Below, piece by piece: positions 44,264 through 52,431 of a DNA stretch of 64,000 bases; position 1 is the stretch's first letter; every line of letters begins with the position of its first letter. Under the pieces are notes generated by a model, which was not told the origin of the DNA, did not search any database, and saw nothing but the letters and a program-made list of their open reading frames with translations. The translations under genes were made by a program, and so were the position numbers. This DNA is from Sideroxydans sp. (GTDB lineage: Bacteria > Pseudomonadota > Gammaproteobacteria > Burkholderiales > Gallionellaceae), in the NCBI GenBank assembly GCA_028707175.1, contig JAQTUV010000003.1:248001-312000 (forward strand), written 5' to 3'.

Positions 44264-46411
44264 TTAGAAGATTTTATAAATCCCGAACGATGCAGATACT
44301 GCAATTAGATTCACACCATCCGTAGTTACTCCTTGCAAATAAGGAATGAACATTGACGGGGTAGTAACTTCACCAGTTGAAATAGCAATCTTTCTGATTA
44401 AATCTCCATTGTCTGTCACATAGAGGTTCACTCCATCCGTGACGACATTACCCGGATTCAAAAAAGTTGCAGATGTCCCGAAGCCATTCGCAGCCCCACC
44501 TGCTCCTGAGCCTGCAAGAGTAGTCACTACACCTGTAGCAATCACAACTTTTTTGATTGCATTGCCATCTCTATCAGCCACATAAAGATTTGTCCCGTCT
44601 GTAGTGATTCCTGTAGGGAAAGTAAATCCTCCAGAGGCAAGAGTAGTGACCTCTCCCGTTGCAATCACGATTTTTCTAACATCCTTATTGGATGTTTCGG
44701 TCACATATAGATTCGCTCCATCGGTAGTTATACCCCAAGGATTATCAAAGGATGCGACCGAGCCAATCCCGTTTCCAGTCCCGACCACCCCTGGCGTACC
44801 TGCAAGCGTCGTAACCGCCCCAGTCGCGATCGTTATTTTTCGAATCGTCGAATTACCCTTATCGACGACATACAGATTGTTACCATCTGTGGTTACTCCT
44901 TGTGGAACATTAAAACTTGCGGAGACCCCTATTCCATTGGCAGAACCGATGCTTCCAGAGCCCGCAATAGTTGTCATCTCGCCTGAGATCGTGTTTAACC
45001 GGTGGATAGTGTTATTAGAAGTATCTGTCAGATAAAGGGTGTTCCCATCAGTAGTTATCGCAGAAGCATTAGCGTAAGTAGAAACTGGCGAAGTGTTGCC
45101 CAACAATGAAAGTGGATAACCCTGCACCGCCCCCCCCATCAATGTTGAGCCTGGGATTGCTTTGGCTACAGGTGAATCAGCAGGACCCCAGCCGTCAGGA
45201 TAAATGGCTATCACCTTGTAATAATAATTCCCGCCGTTTGTTAAACCGGTATGGACATAGGGACTCGAAACACCAACGATCTGTGTCGACACATTGTTGT
45301 AACCGATGAGATTGGCAGCCATTGAGTCCCAAAAGAGGGCGTATGACGTCGCACCATTCACAACAGGCCAACTTAAAGTTGTCTGCATATTCCCCGCCGT
45401 AGCGGAAAGATCAACGGTAGCGCCAGGTGATGCAAATGTAATTGCCGATTCGAATCCCTCTCCATTCGCATTAACCGCCGTGACGACATAGTAGTAACGA
45501 GTACCATTTGCTAGACCTGTATGGGTATAAGGAGCGGAGACCCCAGATATCTTTGTTCCAGATTGTGTGTTTGCAAATGGCTCTATGGTTGAATAGTAGA
45601 GGTTATACGACGTGGCGTTTGCAACTTGATTCCAAGTCAAAGTAACTTGACCGTCGCCCAAAGTAGACTGCACATTCATAGGTGCAACAAGCGAGTGAAC
45701 GGTTACAGGTACATAGCTATATCCCCCAACGTCCATGTAAGAGTTTGGGTCAGCGCTAGCGATCGTCGTCATATTTGATAGACCAAGGATCACAACCTTG
45801 TTACCGGGCGTAATACCAATACGAGAAGTGCGGGTCACCCCTGTTGAATATACAGATATATCAGGCGACACTCCAACAGGATCATTGGCATCGGCAATAA
45901 TAAGGCTGTACGTTGCTGAACTAGTCAGCGGTGCGCCACTTGACCATGCAAAAGCATTGGCATCGCCTGATAAAAATGCGGCTCCAGAAACTGGTGTGGA
46001 AATAACAGGATAAGTAGTTATTTGCGTAGCAGTAGAGGTGTACGTTTTACCACCAGTTTGCACAACCAGCGTAACGGTAACGCCTGGGTTAATAGATACC
46101 ACTCCCTCATATTCCTCATGACCGAGAGCGGCGTTATAAGCCAGTGTTACACCGTTGACTGTTACCGTCGCATTAGTGATCGGGGAACCTGTTGAAGCAT
46201 CATTCACACCGACCATCGCCGTGGGTTGATTTGCAGGGATACCTCCAGAGTGAAATCCTAGAATGATCGCTTGAATCAAAGGAGGGCTAGTGGATGCAGA
46301 GTTGGTCGGAGTCCAGTTACCGCCACCACAACTTGTAAGTAAGAGTTCAAGCGTGAAAATTGCGACAAGCCTGATATTAACAAATCGAAAACAAGGTATT
46401 TGAAATCGCAT
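44264..46411 (-). CDS. lipoprotein with fibronectin type III and NHL-type beta-propeller repeats
   Basis: A 715-aa exported protein. The lipobox Cys is Cys28 (LLLTSCGGG). Two fibronectin-III-like domains (about 250-335 and 340-425; each ends in a YYYxVxA segment) precede five or six NHL-like repeats of about 57 residues, each with GITTDGxNLYV and ATGxVTTLAG motifs. It probably sits on the cell surface and binds a partner or polymer. The ATG at 46411 has AAAGGA upstream and is preferred to 46435. Confidence 0.88.
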   Translation of the reverse strand: MRFQIPCFRFVNIRLVAIFTLELLLTSCGGGNWTPTNSASTSPPLIQAIILGFHSGGIPANQPTAMVGVNDASTGSPITNATVTVNGVTLAYNAALGHEEYEGVVSINPGVTVTLVVQTGGKTYTSTATQITTYPVISTPVSGAAFLSGDANAFAWSSGAPLTSSATYSLIIADANDPVGVSPDISVYSTGVTRTSRIGITPGNKVVILGLSNMTTIASADPNSYMDVGGYSYVPVTVHSLVAPMNVQSTLGDGQVTLTWNQVANATSYNLYYSTIEPFANTQSGTKISGVSAPYTHTGLANGTRYYYVVTAVNANGEGFESAITFASPGATVDLSATAGNMQTTLSWPVVNGATSYALFWDSMAANLIGYNNVSTQIVGVSSPYVHTGLTNGGNYYYKVIAIYPDGWGPADSPVAKAIPGSTLMGGAVQGYPLSLLGNTSPVSTYANASAITTDGNTLYLTDTSNNTIHRLNTISGEMTTIAGSGSIGSANGIGVSASFNVPQGVTTDGNNLYVVDKGNSTIRKITIATGAVTTLAGTPGVVGTGNGIGSVASFDNPWGITTDGANLYVTETSNKDVRKIVIATGEVTTLASGGFTFPTGITTDGTNLYVADRDGNAIKKVVIATGVVTTLAGSGAGGAANGFGTSATFLNPGNVVTDGVNLYVTDNGDLIRKIAISTGEVTTPSMFIPYLQGVTTDGVNLIAVSASFGIYKIF

Positions 46412-46490
46412 TTTTTCCTTTGATGAATCTTGCAACGTAACGCAATTAATTGATATGACTGAACGCTACGCGTTGCTGCATACTCAGTCA

Positions 46491-46508
46491 ATATGCCAAA
46501 CGGCATAT
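46491..46508. promoter_or_regulatory. perfect inverted repeat upstream of the NHL lipoprotein gene
   Basis: ATATGCC-AAAC-GGCATAT, 7-bp arms with a 4-bp spacer, 80 bp before the lipoprotein start. The left half plus spacer (ATATGCCAAAC) recurs at 53687-53697 upstream of the chemoreceptor gene, so it may be a regulator site or a duplicated landmark. Confidence 0.45.
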
Positions 46509-46586
46509 ATATTTATCAAACAAATTGTGGTACGTCCTCTGTTACTCTCACAGAGTCAAAATTTTGCTCGCACAGTATTCTTCAAG

Positions 46587-46676
46587 TTAGTGGTTTTCCC
46601 GATACGAGATCTTCATATAGGTATCACCCCGTTCCAATTCATCCAACATCTGCGCAACTCTTTTCTGTAAATAAAG
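46587..46676 (-). pseudogene. C-terminal remnant of a YdeI/OmdA-like gene
   Basis: The last 29 codons on the minus strand (QKRVAQMLDELERGDTYMKI and onward) align with the C-terminus of the intact 80-aa protein at 53793-54035 (QKRLDQMLDELARGDAYMKM and onward), including the stop region. Upstream of this the homology breaks off, and an 11-bp direct repeat TAAATAAAGGG (46668-46678 and 46682-46692) marks the border. The open frame to 46850 is non-homologous and overlaps lysR. Confidence 0.75.
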
Positions 46677-46773
46677 GGGCCTAAATAAAGGGACCCGGCT
46701 CGAATTCTTTCTATAGCCGCACAAGCCAATTGGCTGGATGGTTATCAACTCGTCATCTCTTAAGTTTTGAGAG

Positions 46774-47685
46774 TCAATTGAGACGGCTCGGTTCAACATC
46801 CAACATCGCAGTTGGCGTAGGCAGTATCTCTTCCAACCCCACACGTACAATCTCGGCCAAGCGCTGAATAAGCTCCGTCGGTTCCGCTTCCGTTCGATGC
46901 AGAATCAATCCAATCTCGGGTAGCGCAGGCAGTCCGTTCAGTTCGCATAAATTCATTGGCAACCCAGCACGGGTGCGCACGGTGACGCCCAGACCAGCAC
47001 CCACTGCCGCCCAGATGCCGCTGAGGCTAGGGCTGGTGAACGCAATACGCCAGGGAATGCCCGCTCTATCCAATGCAGTGGTGGCGGCGCTACGCATCAT
47101 GCAAGGGGCATCAAACACCACCAGAGGCACAGCTTCGCCAACGTTGAGGGCGGGAATTTTGTCGATGCCGGGGCCTATCCATGACATCGGCAATTTGCCC
47201 AATGTTTCGCTATGCGGTGTGCTGTTGCCGGAATCCCAAGCCAGTGCAAGATCGAGGCGACCAGTGCTAACAAGCTCCAGCAATTCGGCATTGCGCGAAA
47301 CACGGGCCTCGACCCGAACACGCGGATGGGCTCGGGCGAAGTCACCCAGAATTTTAGTGAGTAAGTTCTCCCCAAAATCTTCCTGCAACCCTATCCTGAC
47401 CCAGCCTTCGAGATCGACTCCGCGCACGGCGATAGTCGCTTCATCATTCAGCTCCAACAGCCTGCGCGCATAAGCTAGCAATACCTCCCCTGTGGGCGTC
47501 AACACCAAGCCGCGCCCCGATTTGCGCAGGACAGGGGCTCCGACCTGCTCTTCCAGCTTTTTGAGTTGCGCACTGACTGCCGAGGTGGAACGTCCCAAGC
47601 GATCCGCCGCTTTGGCGAAACTGCCCAGTTCGATACCAGCGACAAAGCTGCGTAACACGTCCAAATCAAATGTAAGGCGCTGCAT
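46774..47685 (-). CDS. LysR-family transcriptional regulator
   Basis: A 303-aa LTTR. The N-terminal winged HTH (about 5-65) includes FAKAADRLGRSTSAVSAQLK. The effector domain spans about 90-295. The HTH and the linker LNDEATIAVRGV are intact. It is divergent from the cupin gene across a 109-bp gap that contains two LTTR-box-like sites. Likely autorepressor and activator of the cupin gene. Confidence 0.93.
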   Translation of the reverse strand: MQRLTFDLDVLRSFVAGIELGSFAKAADRLGRSTSAVSAQLKKLEEQVGAPVLRKSGRGLVLTPTGEVLLAYARRLLELNDEATIAVRGVDLEGWVRIGLQEDFGENLLTKILGDFARAHPRVRVEARVSRNAELLELVSTGRLDLALAWDSGNSTPHSETLGKLPMSWIGPGIDKIPALNVGEAVPLVVFDAPCMMRSAATTALDRAGIPWRIAFTSPSLSGIWAAVGAGLGVTVRTRAGLPMNLCELNGLPALPEIGLILHRTEAEPTELIQRLAEIVRVGLEEILPTPTAMLDVEPSRLN

Positions 47686-47696
47686 GGCAATAGTCC

Positions 47697-47742
47697 TGAT
47701 TTTCGGGATTATAAGTTTACTTATTTCTGATTTTCGAAATCA
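47697..47742. promoter_or_regulatory. twin LysR-type operator sites
   Basis: TGATTTTCGAAATCA (47728-47742) is a perfect dyad with the T-N11-A form of an LTTR box. A second related site, TGATTTTCGGGATTA (47697-47711), lies 31 bp away, about three helical turns, sharing TGATTTTCG. Both lie between the divergent lysR and cupin genes. Confidence 0.6.
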
Positions 47743-47794
47743 TATTGAATCGCTATATTTCGGCTGTCAATTTAATTTCATCTCGTGAGCCGCC

Positions 47795-48211
47795 ATGAAC
47801 CGAATTTTGCCAAGCCTGTTAGTCATCCTATCGTTGAGCCCAATCGCAAATGCCAAGGAAGACGCATTGCCGCTCCCGCAGGTCTTCAGAAAAGATTTAC
47901 TCACGGCGACACTCGCCTCCCCCAAACCGATCTCCACCATTGAAATAATGGAAGTCACTCTGGGCCCCAAGATCAAAGCCCCGTTGCATCTACACCCTTG
48001 CCCCGTGCTCGGCATTGTTAGTGCAGGAGAAATTGCGTTCCAGATTGAAGGCGCACCAGTACAACACCTCAAAGTTGGGGATGCATTCTATGAACCTGCC
48101 AATGCGCGAATCGCACGTTTCGATAATGAAGGAAATATCACGTCGACTTTCTCGGCGTTCTACCTGCTTGACGATAAAGAACAGCAGTTGATTCGCATTT
48201 TGCCGCAATGA
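47795..48211 (+). CDS. secreted cupin-domain protein
   Basis: A 138-aa protein with a signal peptide (cleaved after IANA, about residue 20) and one cupin barrel (about 45-125): LHLHPCPVLGIVSAGEIAFQ and the second motif VGDAFYEPANARIARFDN. The second motif has Glu but a reduced His set, so metal binding is uncertain. It is divergently controlled with the LysR gene and lies 35 bp before the tautomerase. Confidence 0.85.
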   Translation: MNRILPSLLVILSLSPIANAKEDALPLPQVFRKDLLTATLASPKPISTIEIMEVTLGPKIKAPLHLHPCPVLGIVSAGEIAFQIEGAPVQHLKVGDAFYEPANARIARFDNEGNITSTFSAFYLLDDKEQQLIRILPQ

Positions 48212-48246
48212 AGTATCACCATTTTTAATCACACACAGGAGCCACC

Positions 48247-48636
48247 ATGCCCATCCTTCATGTCACCATCAGCGCCAAGAAATCCCCCCAGATGACGCAA
48301 GCCATCTCAACTATTTTGCTCGATCTCACCGGACGCATCCTGAAGAAGAAACCGGAAGTCACCTCTATCGCCATTTCGTATATTGATCCGGACGACTGGA
48401 TCATCGGCGGCAAATCACTTACCGAGTTGGGCAAGTCGAGCATCTATTTCGACATCAAGATCACCGATGAAACCAACACCAAAGCCGAAAAGTCGCAATA
48501 CATCCACGAAGCATTCGAGGCTTTCAAAAATTTGCTAGGGGACTTACATGAGGTGAGCTACATCTATGTGGAAGATGTACGTGCAACAGCGTATGGCTAT
48601 GGTGGACTTACACAGGAGTATCGCTACCACCAGTGA
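48247..48636 (+). CDS. tautomerase-superfamily protein (4-OT-like)
   Basis: A 129-aa protein with the catalytic Pro2 (MPILHVTIS) after Met removal. A 4-oxalocrotonate tautomerase-type beta-alpha-beta unit follows, twice in tandem. The physiological substrate is unknown. It has an AGGAG upstream and is probably co-transcribed with the cupin gene under LysR control. Confidence 0.85.
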   Translation: MPILHVTISAKKSPQMTQAISTILLDLTGRILKKKPEVTSIAISYIDPDDWIIGGKSLTELGKSSIYFDIKITDETNTKAEKSQYIHEAFEAFKNLLGDLHEVSYIYVEDVRATAYGYGGLTQEYRYHQ

Positions 48637-48741
48637 CGATCGGGTTGCACGACGACCAGTTTGGCGGCTTCGAAATTGAGGCAGAAGTGTTTCATTTCTC
48701 TTTGGACTGGCCCACAACGCCCTCATTCTCGCGCAACCCGC

Positions 48742-48820
48742 GTCGGATGAGTTGAGCAACGCGATACCCATCGTTCTTTGTGCAAGCTGTTGGATATCGC
48801 TACCGCTCAATCCAACCTAC
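48742..48820. repeat. large imperfect inverted repeat in the tautomerase-PocR gap
   Basis: Two arms of about 32 nt (48742-48773 and 48789-48820) are imperfect complements (core TTGAGC...GCGATA...CCA). The outer end GTAGGTTGG resembles widespread palindromic intergenic repeats of proteobacteria. It is a different sequence family from the GTCGGGCT repeats at 15.2 and 52.1 kb. Confidence 0.6.
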
Positions 48821-48857
48821 CAAGCCGTCACTCCGCTATCTAAACGATCAAGCTCTG

Positions 48858-51800
48858 CTAGCTAGGAGACAAAGCACTCCCCAACACTCCACTCTGATAC
48901 AAACACACTTGATTACGTCCTTGGCTCTTGGCACGGTAGAGCGCCTGATCGGCTTGGTTTAGCAATGTGTCGATGTTGGTGTCTTTTTCTTCGAGTGTGA
49001 CCACACCAAGCGAAACGGTGAAATGCAGTGGCAAGCCACTATCTAGTTTCACTTGGGCGACAGCCAGTGCGGCACACAGACGCTCGGCAGCATCCATGGC
49101 TTGTTCTTGCCCTGCTTCTGGTAGCAGTACCGCAAACTCCTCCCCCCCAATTCTCCCGATGATGTCGATATTGCGCAACGTGGCACGGCAAACGGACGCG
49201 AATTTTTGCAGCACGATGTCGCCCACTTTGTGGCCGTAGGTGTCATTGACTTGCTTGAAATGGTCGATGTCTATCATCAGGATAGAAAGATCTCGGTCAT
49301 AGCGTAGCGTGCGAGCCAGTTCAGTTTCCGCCTGACCTAAAAAGTGGCGACGGTTATCCAGCCCAGTCAGATAGTCGGAATGCGCTTGTCGTTCAAGCTC
49401 ATCGCGTACTTGGTGATTTTCGATAGCGATGGCGGATAGATTGGCGGCGAAGACAATGCGATCAATATCTTGAGGTCGCGGTCCTTGGGGGTGGGCATGA
49501 TAGATGGCGAACGTGCCCAGTACTTTGCCTTTCGACGAAAGAATAGGCTCTGACCAGCAAGCTTGCAGACCCGCTTCTTGTGCCAGTTGGCGATATGGAA
49601 TCCAATATTCGTGAGTCTGAACATCTTCGACTACCACTCGCTTACGAAGCGCAGCCGACGTACCGCACGAGCCTACTCCCACGCGAATATCGATACCATT
49701 GATCGCCTCGTTATAAAACGCAGGCAAACTCGGAGCGACACTACTCAGCAGATGTGTTCCTTCCTCATCTGACAGCAGAATGCTGCATCGCGAAGACTCG
49801 TCCTCGGCCTCCATGTACTCCACGAGAGCGTTGAGGATAGTGAGCAACTCAGTATCCCGCGCCACCATTTCCAACATCGCGTCATGAGCCTGCATACGTC
49901 GCTCTGTCCGTCGGCGTTCGGTGATATCGGTGCCGATACCCAGTACGCCCGTGATTTGATTTGATTCGTCACGCTCCGCGACAAAGCGCAACAAGTGGTA
50001 ACGCGCTTCGTTGTTAGGTATTGGAAACATGTATTCCATTTGATCACTAACACCGGTTGCTGCCACAGCACGGACTCGTCGTTCGACTTCCTGTGTATTT
50101 TCATCAGAAGCACACTCGGTTGGCGTGCAACCCAGTAAATTCCCCTTGGATTCACCAAAAATGTGTTCCAACGAAGGGCTAACGTAGGTATGGCGCGCAT
50201 CGGTCGTATAACGAGTAATGTGGTCGGGGAGATTTTCCACAAGGGTGCGTAACTCACGCTCGCGTTCACCAAGTGCCTGTTCCATGCGCCTGCGTTCGGA
50301 GATATTCAGGACGAAACAAGTTAGCCCGATTGTTGAACCATCCTCGCCATGTATCGGCGCAAAGAAATTCTGCCAGTACAGACGCAATATCGCTTCGTCG
50401 CCGTAGGCATCTTCGGTGACAAATGCTTCGTCACTCAACGCACGATCAAATCCCTGTTTGGCTTTTTCACGATCTGGGTGGGTGCCAATAACATCGAGCA
50501 TACGCATGCCGACGGCAATCTCCTTCCCCCAAATCGCAAGCATCGTTGCACGGTGTTTGTCGTTGAATGCGAGATAGCGATAATCACGGTCGAGGGCGAA
50601 GACAATGACTTCCGGTGAACTTTCAAGTACAGCCTGCAATAGCCGGTCATGGTCGCGGGATTGCGCTTCGCTTGCCCGTAGCACGTTTTCCATCCGCTTG
50701 CGCTCAGTGATGTCCTCAACGATGGACCAGATAAAAGGCGTACCGTTCTGATCATGGATCATCACACCATTGAGGCGGAGCGGGATGCGATGGCCGCCTT
50801 TCTGGATGTACTCCTTCTCATACGGCCCATAGACACCGCGTGTGTTGAGCGACTCTAGTTGCACCGCTTCCAGCTCGGCATATTCCTTGGGCGTCAGCGC
50901 CCAATAATCCAGTTGGTTCAACTCGGCCCTCGTATAGCCGCATATCCGCTGGAACGCCTCATTGAACTCAAGATACTGGCCTTGCATATTGGTCAGCGCG
51001 ATGCCGATGGGTGATAGCGCATACAAGCCCTGCAACTTCGCTTCACTCGCACGCAAGGCTGCCTCTGCACGATTGCGCTCCGTAATGTCCGTAAAGCTCA
51101 CTTGTCGCCGCTCACCAATCCACGCTGCACGCACGATGACCGAACGCTTAGAACCATCCTTGCAGGTGATCTCGGCTTCCAACTCAGGGGGAAGGGTGCC
51201 GTTCTGCCGCGCCTGTGCCACCCCCTTGCGCCAAGGATCAACGACTAACTCTCGGTAACCTGCATCAGGATAGGCCTGCCGATACCAAGTATCTAAGTCC
51301 GGCAAATCATCGATTGTGTAACCAAACAACTGGGTGAATTGGTGATTCACATACTCGATGCGATTCTCTTCCTCTGACCAGCCCATGGCGACCGGAGAAA
51401 AATCCAGAATGGCTTTGAGTTGGCTACTACGTTCTGCATGGGTGTTGACATCGTGCTCAAGCGCAGCTTGCCGTAACCGATTCAATCCGCTGGCGGCCAG
51501 CATCTGGGCCATCTCGACCATGATCCCCATGAGATCATCCAAACGTTTTTTATCGACTACGGCAATGGCCTCGATAGATTTCAAATAGGCCGATTCATCG
51601 AAACCCGCCTGCTCCGCTTGGGCACGAAAAAATTCCATATCGGGTGCTTTGTGGAACACCTGCCCCAGAAATAACGTTGCCAGTTGGTGACCTTCGACCA
51701 CCACCGGTGTCGCGTAATCCATCAATCCATTTTTACAGATCCCACCGGCGACACCGCCATTACGCAGGTTGCGCACAAGCTCCATGTTGCTTTGGCGGCA

Positions 51801-52028
51801 GCGCTCGGCAGTTTGGGGGGTAGCTCGGTGAAACATCTCGCAAGCATTCGCACCGGAAGACATGCACAACAATTCACCGTTTGCATCCACCACTCCGTTC
51901 GGAATGCCAGACACTTGAAAGAAGTGTTCCAATAAACGTGCGAAGGCGGGAACATCAACCAGTTCGCTAAAGCAGTATTTGCCTTCGCTGAGTGTGTTTG
52001 AATTTGGATTTTCGAGCGACATCATCAC
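48858..52028 (-). CDS. PocR-PAS-GAF-GGDEF sensor diguanylate cyclase
   Basis: A 1056-aa soluble protein. An N-terminal PocR sensory domain (about 15-190; ANACEMFHRATPQTAERC, GICKNGLMDYATPVVVEG) is followed by four PAS domains (about 195-310, 320-445, 455-570, 575-695), GAF (about 705-850) and GGDEF (about 880-1040; GGEEF intact). PocR domains bind small hydrocarbon derivatives. The start codon is GTG at 52028; ATGs at 52025 and 52022 are also possible. Confidence 0.92.
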   Translation of the reverse strand: MMMSLENPNSNTLSEGKYCFSELVDVPAFARLLEHFFQVSGIPNGVVDANGELLCMSSGANACEMFHRATPQTAERCRQSNMELVRNLRNGGVAGGICKNGLMDYATPVVVEGHQLATLFLGQVFHKAPDMEFFRAQAEQAGFDESAYLKSIEAIAVVDKKRLDDLMGIMVEMAQMLAASGLNRLRQAALEHDVNTHAERSSQLKAILDFSPVAMGWSEEENRIEYVNHQFTQLFGYTIDDLPDLDTWYRQAYPDAGYRELVVDPWRKGVAQARQNGTLPPELEAEITCKDGSKRSVIVRAAWIGERRQVSFTDITERNRAEAALRASEAKLQGLYALSPIGIALTNMQGQYLEFNEAFQRICGYTRAELNQLDYWALTPKEYAELEAVQLESLNTRGVYGPYEKEYIQKGGHRIPLRLNGVMIHDQNGTPFIWSIVEDITERKRMENVLRASEAQSRDHDRLLQAVLESSPEVIVFALDRDYRYLAFNDKHRATMLAIWGKEIAVGMRMLDVIGTHPDREKAKQGFDRALSDEAFVTEDAYGDEAILRLYWQNFFAPIHGEDGSTIGLTCFVLNISERRRMEQALGERERELRTLVENLPDHITRYTTDARHTYVSPSLEHIFGESKGNLLGCTPTECASDENTQEVERRVRAVAATGVSDQMEYMFPIPNNEARYHLLRFVAERDESNQITGVLGIGTDITERRRTERRMQAHDAMLEMVARDTELLTILNALVEYMEAEDESSRCSILLSDEEGTHLLSSVAPSLPAFYNEAINGIDIRVGVGSCGTSAALRKRVVVEDVQTHEYWIPYRQLAQEAGLQACWSEPILSSKGKVLGTFAIYHAHPQGPRPQDIDRIVFAANLSAIAIENHQVRDELERQAHSDYLTGLDNRRHFLGQAETELARTLRYDRDLSILMIDIDHFKQVNDTYGHKVGDIVLQKFASVCRATLRNIDIIGRIGGEEFAVLLPEAGQEQAMDAAERLCAALAVAQVKLDSGLPLHFTVSLGVVTLEEKDTNIDTLLNQADQALYRAKSQGRNQVCLYQSGVLGSALSPS

Positions 52029-52125
52029 TCACTTTATAGTTGTTAAAGTGCAATGAGTTTAGATGACGGCACTACAACTGTCGACATGTAAGCTTCTTAT
52101 TGATCCGGAACGTTTTAATGTTGAA

Positions 52126-52229
52126 TGTCGGGTGTTAACCCGACAGCACATGATGAAACTCCCCTCACTTGTCGGGCTGAAGCCCGACCTACGGACGGCG
52201 CTTGATAGGTCGGGCTAAAAACCGATCTA
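52126..52229. repeat. cluster of three REP-like palindromes
   Basis: TGTCGGGT-GTTA-ACCCGACA (52126-52145), GTCGGGCT-GA-AGCCCGAC (52171-52188), and a decayed TAGGTCGG...CCGATCTA (52206-52229). The second is the same element as at 15164-15181, in inverted orientation, with compensatory changes that keep pairing. It lies between the PocR gene and the aconitase remnant. Confidence 0.8.
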
Positions 52230-52273
52230 GCAATCACGGATAAATCAGGCCGGATCAATAGTGAAAACGCGTA

Positions 52274-52352
52274 CTGCGTTTCGACACACCGATCATAGTG
52301 AACGACTACAAAAACGGCGGCACCTTGCCATTTATGTTGCAAGCATTGTTAA
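52274..52352 (+). pseudogene. C-terminal remnant of an aconitase A gene
   Basis: Read in frame from CGT at about 52278, the plus strand gives RFDTPIIVNDYKNGGTLPFM and onward, against [20 protein letters not shown] in the intact AcnA C-terminus at 44.1 kb. By hand count about 57 of 75 bases match. An in-frame TGA lies shortly upstream and the homology stops there, so this is a broken 3' end. A terminator with the same GCCC/GGGC core as the acnA one follows at 52389. Confidence 0.8.
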
Positions 52353-52388
52353 GTATGAAGTCAGCATGTGACTCACTTTGCATCCGAA

Positions 52389-52414
52389 GAAAAGCCCACT
52401 TTCGCGGGCTTTTC
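52389..52414. terminator. bidirectional intrinsic terminator
   Basis: GAAAAGCCC (52389-52397) pairs with GGGCTTTTC (52406-52414), followed by TTTCC on the plus strand and A/T-rich flanks on both sides. It ends the chemoreceptor gene on the minus strand and follows the aconitase remnant on the plus strand. Confidence 0.85.
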
Positions 52415-52431
52415 CTTTCCTAGTGTTCCAT

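Noticed and set aside
44267-46506. Possible tandem DNA repeats in the NHL gene
   Set aside because: The repetition is at protein level (beta-propeller blades); the DNA is diverged and is explained by the coding sequence.
46587-46850. 87-aa minus-strand ORF as an intact gene
   Set aside because: Only its last 29 residues match a known family; the rest is non-homologous and overlaps the lysR 3' end, so it is treated as a remnant.
48544-48810. 88-aa minus-strand ORF after the tautomerase gene
   Set aside because: It spans the palindromic repeat and the antisense end of the tautomerase gene; the translation has no coding character.
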